DNA from: Lacihabitans sp. CS3-21
GTDB lineage: Bacteria; Bacteroidota; Bacteroidia; Cytophagales; Spirosomataceae
Length of the DNA stretch: 64,000 nucleotides
Assembly (NCBI RefSeq): GCF_024343675.1
Contig: NZ_RJUD01000016.1
Coordinates: 1 to 64,000, forward strand
Reading direction: 5' to 3'
Position 1 is the stretch's first letter, and each line of letters opens with the position of its first letter. Made by a program: the position numbers and the translations under genes. Under the pieces are notes generated by a model. The model made no database searches and was not told where the DNA came from. It saw only the letters and a list, made by a program, of their open reading frames with translations. This document shows positions 63,883 to 64,000 of this stretch, one piece after another.

Positions 63883-64000
63883 ATTGAGCTTTTTTGAGGT
63901 TTTTCTATCAACTAATTTTAATATAAATATAAATGATTAGGATTTATTTTAATCATTTTTTTGTGGGAGATTCTTTTCTATTGCGTTTGCTTCGGGTTGT
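63883..64000. other. Right-edge fragment, possible minus-strand C-terminus
   Basis: Read on the minus strand, the last 50 bases are open in two frames that both end inside a hairpin-like AATGATTA ... TAATCATT (63942-63959), so a gene coming from the right may end here. Too short to call. Confidence 0.2.

Noticed and set aside
1-64000. tRNA, rRNA, transposase or integrase genes
   Set aside because: I searched by eye for CCA-ended cloverleaf patterns, rRNA motifs and DDE/Tyr recombinase motifs and found none.

Overview
The window comes from the chromosome of a low-GC Bacteroidetes bacterium, most likely order Cytophagales. Evidence: two proteins with type IX secretion (T9SS) C-terminal sorting domains, four SusC/FecA/BtuB-type TonB-dependent receptors, a DUF4249 lipoprotein next to its receptor, a carboxyspermidine-type polyamine route, a fused gluconokinase/6-phosphogluconate dehydrogenase, a ferredoxin-type 2-oxoacid oxidoreductase, and many short Sec or lipoprotein leaders. 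Genus cannot be fixed from the sequence. I see no tRNA, rRNA, insertion sequence, prophage or CRISPR array.

Layout. 1-2.4 kb: tail of one secreted protein and a complete T9SS-sorted protein. 2.7-9.1 kb: hslU, a secreted thioredoxin-like protein, the GntK-Gnd fusion, an M20 amidohydrolase, a small membrane protein and endonuclease III. 9.2-11.0 kb: a tightly overlapping operon of zeta-like kinase, 62-aa partner and VWA protein. 11.2-16.0 kb: carboxynorspermidine decarboxylase and synthase, separated by a BtuB-like receptor under a cobalamin riboswitch. 16.4-25.1 kb: mostly secreted or lipid-anchored proteins (Gfo/Idh/MocA, DUF1080, fasciclin, a large T9SS protein, a collagen-like mini-lipoprotein). 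25.1-34.9 kb: molybdenum hydroxylase pair, threonine aldolase, aspartyl protease with PDZ, rlmN, Pit phosphate transporter and an arginyltransferase-like protein. 35.2-39.9 kb: a three-gene operon of a GltD-ferredoxin fusion and 2-oxoacid:ferredoxin oxidoreductase gamma-alpha and beta. 40-44.6 kb: poorly known small secreted proteins, a TlpA-like protein and an amidohydrolase. 44.8-50.2 kb: xylulokinase, nuoA-nuoB, an aldo/keto reductase flanked by a dispersed 20-bp palindrome family, and Xaa-Pro aminopeptidase. 50.2-54.6 kb: DUF4249/TonB receptor pair and two short SSB paralogues with a 4 x 16-bp direct repeat between them. 54.9-61.3 kb: iron-uptake block (two TonB receptors, PepSY membrane protein, Fur-family regulator). 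61.4-64 kb: HD phosphohydrolase, cation/proton antiporter, DUF2200 protein.

How genes work together. The iron block has three 23-bp dyads with 9-bp arms and a 5-bp centre in front of its two receptor genes, and the block ends in a Fur-family gene, so autoregulation is likely. A fourth, related dyad lies upstream of the Fe-S-rich ferredoxin oxidoreductase operon, which suggests that iron status also controls that enzyme. The polyamine genes lie on both sides of the B12 receptor, but hairpin terminators separate all three.

Most notable: the dispersed palindromes around 47.3-48.8 kb, the overlapping zeta-like kinase/small protein/VWA operon, the iron-box-like dyad before the ferredoxin oxidoreductase, the cysteine-poor arginyltransferase-like protein, the kinase-dehydrogenase fusion and the tandem SSB pair with direct repeats. 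Nothing here is demonstrably a wholly new system; the kinase/small protein/VWA operon and the palindrome family are the best candidates. All family assignments come from motif recognition by eye, without database searches.
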